Source of the DNA: G021776435 sp046756245
GTDB lineage: Bacteria > Pseudomonadota > Alphaproteobacteria > Caulobacterales > Parvularculaceae
Length of the DNA: 15,825 nucleotides
Direction: 5' to 3'
Assembly (NCBI GenBank): GCA_046756245.1
Contig: JBHHVZ010000067.1
Location: 1 to 15,825 of the forward strand
The translations under genes and the position numbers were made by a program. A model generated the notes under the pieces. That model saw only the letters and a list, made by a program, of their open reading frames with translations. It ran no database searches and was not told the origin of the DNA. Each line of letters opens with the position of its first letter. The stretch's first letter is position 1. Below, in pieces: positions 14,865-15,825 of the stretch.

Positions 14865-15323
14865 TCACGCCGCCAGAAAGGCGTCGATGCGCGCGGCAAT
14901 GTCGGCGAAGGCGGCTTCGAACGCGGCGCGTTTTTCGGCGTCGTTTCCCTCGACCGCGGTCGGGTCGGGAATGCTTCAGTGGAGCCGCTCGGGCGGGCGG
15001 CCGGCGTGCGCCGGCCAGACCGGGCAGGACTCGGCGGCGGCGCGGTCGCAGACCGTGACGACGACGTCCGTCGCCGGCGCGCCTTCTTGCGCGAAATCAT
15101 CCCAGCTTTTCGAACGCGCGCCCGGCGTGGGAACGCCGTGCGCCGCCAACGTTTCGAGTGCGAAAGGATTGACGGCGCCGGCAGGCTGTGAGCTGGCCGA
15201 CCAGGCCCGCCAGCGGCCCGCGCCCGCATGATTCATATAGGCCTCGGCCATGATCGAGCGGGCCGAATTGCCGGTGCACAGGAAGAGGATGTTGCGCTTG
15301 GCGCGGGGTTTTGCGGCGCTCAT
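14865..15323 (-). pseudogene. arsC: Arsenate reductase (LMW-phosphatase type) with premature TGA
   Basis: The N-terminal 115 residues form the LMW-phosphatase-type arsenate reductase: ILFLCTGNSARSIMAEA with the CX5R P-loop (Cys16), SKSWDDFA, and the redox region VCDRAAAESCPVWP. Then, at 14976-14978, a TGA ends the frame where homologues have Trp in a HWG/HWS motif before the Asp-Pro segment. Past this stop the same frame continues cleanly as SIPDPTAVEGNDAEKRAAF and ends at TGA 14865-14867, giving about 152 residues if read through. A TGG-to-TGA change explains it. The lost part holds the general-acid Asp of the DP motif, so the truncated protein is probably inactive. ATG 15323 follows AAGGA by 9 bases and overlaps the arsR stop (ATGA). 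Confidence 0.85.
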
Positions 15324-15655
15324 GCGGCGGTATCCTTCGCCTGCACGACATAAGGCCCGCACAGCCGCTTGTCGCCTTGACAGCAGTCATCCATCAGAAA
15401 ATCGACAAGGGTGCGAATCCCCCCGTAATCGGCGGCGTAGACGATGCTGCGGCCCTGCCGGCGCGAGAGAATAAGGCCGGCCCGGACGAGCTCCTTCAGG
15501 TGAAAGGAGAGCGTAGGAGCCGACGCGCCGAGGCTCTCTGCGAGCGCGCCGGCGGCCATGCCCTTCGGCCCGGCGCGGATGAGCGCCCGCAAAACCTCAA
15601 GCCTTGTCTCTTGCGCGAGCGCCGAAAAGGCCGTCAAAGCGATTGATACTTCCAT
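15320..15655 (-). CDS. arsR: ArsR-family arsenic-responsive repressor
   Basis: The 111-residue winged-helix protein matches ArsR/SmtB repressors. A helix-turn-helix runs through AGALAESLGASAPTLSFHLKEL and the wing through LSRRQGRSIVYAA. The usual Cys pair of the recognition helix (ELCVC type) is absent. Instead Cys91, Cys92 and Cys99 lie near the C terminus (DCCQGDKRLC), resembling the trivalent-arsenic site known from the Acidithiobacillus ArsR. It should repress its own operon and release DNA on binding As(III). The ATG at 15655 has no Shine-Dalgarno and may be leaderless (see the promoter entry). Its stop overlaps the arsC start by four bases, so the two are coupled. Confidence 0.92.
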   Translation of the reverse strand: MEVSIALTAFSALAQETRLEVLRALIRAGPKGMAAGALAESLGASAPTLSFHLKELVRAGLILSRRQGRSIVYAADYGGIRTLVDFLMDDCCQGDKRLCGPYVVQAKDTAA

Positions 15656-15662
15656 GATTTTA

Positions 15663-15691
15663 GAAATATCAAAATAAAATCAAAGTGGCAA
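15663..15691 (-). promoter_or_regulatory. arsR promoter with probable operator
   Basis: On the minus strand TTGCCA (complement of 15686-15691) and TATTTC (complement of 15663-15668) are 17 bp apart. The -10 ends only 7 bases before the arsR ATG, so the mRNA could be nearly leaderless. The spacer contains two TTTGAT copies 11 bp apart (complements of 15668-15673 and 15679-15684), one helical turn. A 7-bp inverted repeat GATTTTA/TAAAATC (15656-15662, 15675-15681) overlaps them. This AT-rich patch stands out in GC-rich DNA and is the likely ArsR site; binding is inferred. Confidence 0.55.
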
Positions 15692-15825
15692 TGCTCTTAA
15701 CAGTGGAATCAGGCGTCCGGCGCTCCCCCGCCAGTGTCCCGAACCTGAAGTTCGTACGGAGCAGGCTGAATGATCTGGCGAATCGCGGGTTGGGGACGCT
15801 AGATGCAGCGTGCGATCAGGTTGAC
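15691..15825 (+). CDS. Possible partial reading frame at the right edge
   Basis: An ATG at 15691 opens a frame that stays open for 45 codons to the end of the window. It starts divergently from arsR and overlaps its putative -35. There is no good Shine-Dalgarno, the sequence resembles no family I know, and its codon use is only weakly coding-like. It may be chance, or the edge of a gene or mobile element beyond the window. Otherwise I see nothing in 15692-15825 except a short inverted repeat (CGAAC/GTTCG, 15740-15754). Confidence 0.2.
   Translation, partial: MLLTVESGVRRSPASVPNLKFVRSRLNDLANRGLGTLDAACDQVD

Noticed and set aside
14976..14978. Selenocysteine or recoded TGA in arsC
   Set aside because: The family position is Trp, not Cys; no SECIS-like hairpin was recognised, and TGA is used as a normal stop elsewhere in the window.
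15740..15754. GAAC-N5-GTTC inverted repeat resembling a LexA box
   Set aside because: Spacing does not fit either the Gram-positive GAAC-N4-GTTC or the alphaproteobacterial GTTC-N7-GTTC site, and no SOS gene is adjacent.

Overview
The window is chromosomal DNA of a GC-rich bacterium, most likely an alphaproteobacterium. The evidence is the LDH-like malate dehydrogenase, the clustered rimM/trmD/rplS genes, the LMW-phosphatase-type ArsC beside an ArsR, and codons strongly biased to G/C at third positions. Genus is not resolvable by eye. Most of it is ordinary coding DNA with short intergenic gaps.

Left part (1-8479), mostly + strand: mdh; a periplasmic CxxC redoxin with its own promoter; a small secreted basic protein on the minus strand; a GT4 glycosyltransferase followed by a GNAT acetyltransferase; a SET-domain protein gene split by a one-base frameshift; a secreted M28 zinc peptidase; a PhoD-like phosphatase/phosphodiesterase lipoprotein; and bioB. 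The M28 enzyme and the PhoD-like lipoprotein are both exported hydrolases, but there is no direct evidence that they share a pathway.

Middle (8480-9840): a 146-bp nested palindromic intergenic repeat, then a solitary PD-(D/E)XK nuclease-fold protein of the NucS/DUF91 type. The 3' part of that gene is visibly less GC-rich than its surroundings.

Right part (9854-15655), all minus strand. Read in transcription order it is arsR, broken arsC, zapE (AFG1-like ATPase), a Bcr/CflA-type MFS transporter, rimM, a secreted acidic coiled-coil protein, trmD and rplS. Several neighbours overlap by four bases (arsR/arsC ATGA, MFS/rimM GTGA, trmD/rplS ATGA), which implies translational coupling. The ribosome-maturation cluster is unusual in two ways. 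The gene directly upstream of rimM is an efflux transporter rather than rpsP, and an exported coiled-coil gene lies between rimM and trmD.

Two genes are disrupted by single-base events. The SET gene has a -1 frame break near 4404. The arsC homologue has a TGG-to-TGA stop that removes the C-terminal segment carrying the general-acid Asp-Pro motif. Either could be real decay or a base-call error. I found no tRNA, rRNA, CRISPR array or complete insertion sequence. No clear multi-gene novel system is visible. The best leads are the broken arsC under an apparently intact arsR promoter, the coiled-coil insertion in the rimM-trmD cluster, and the NucS-like nuclease.
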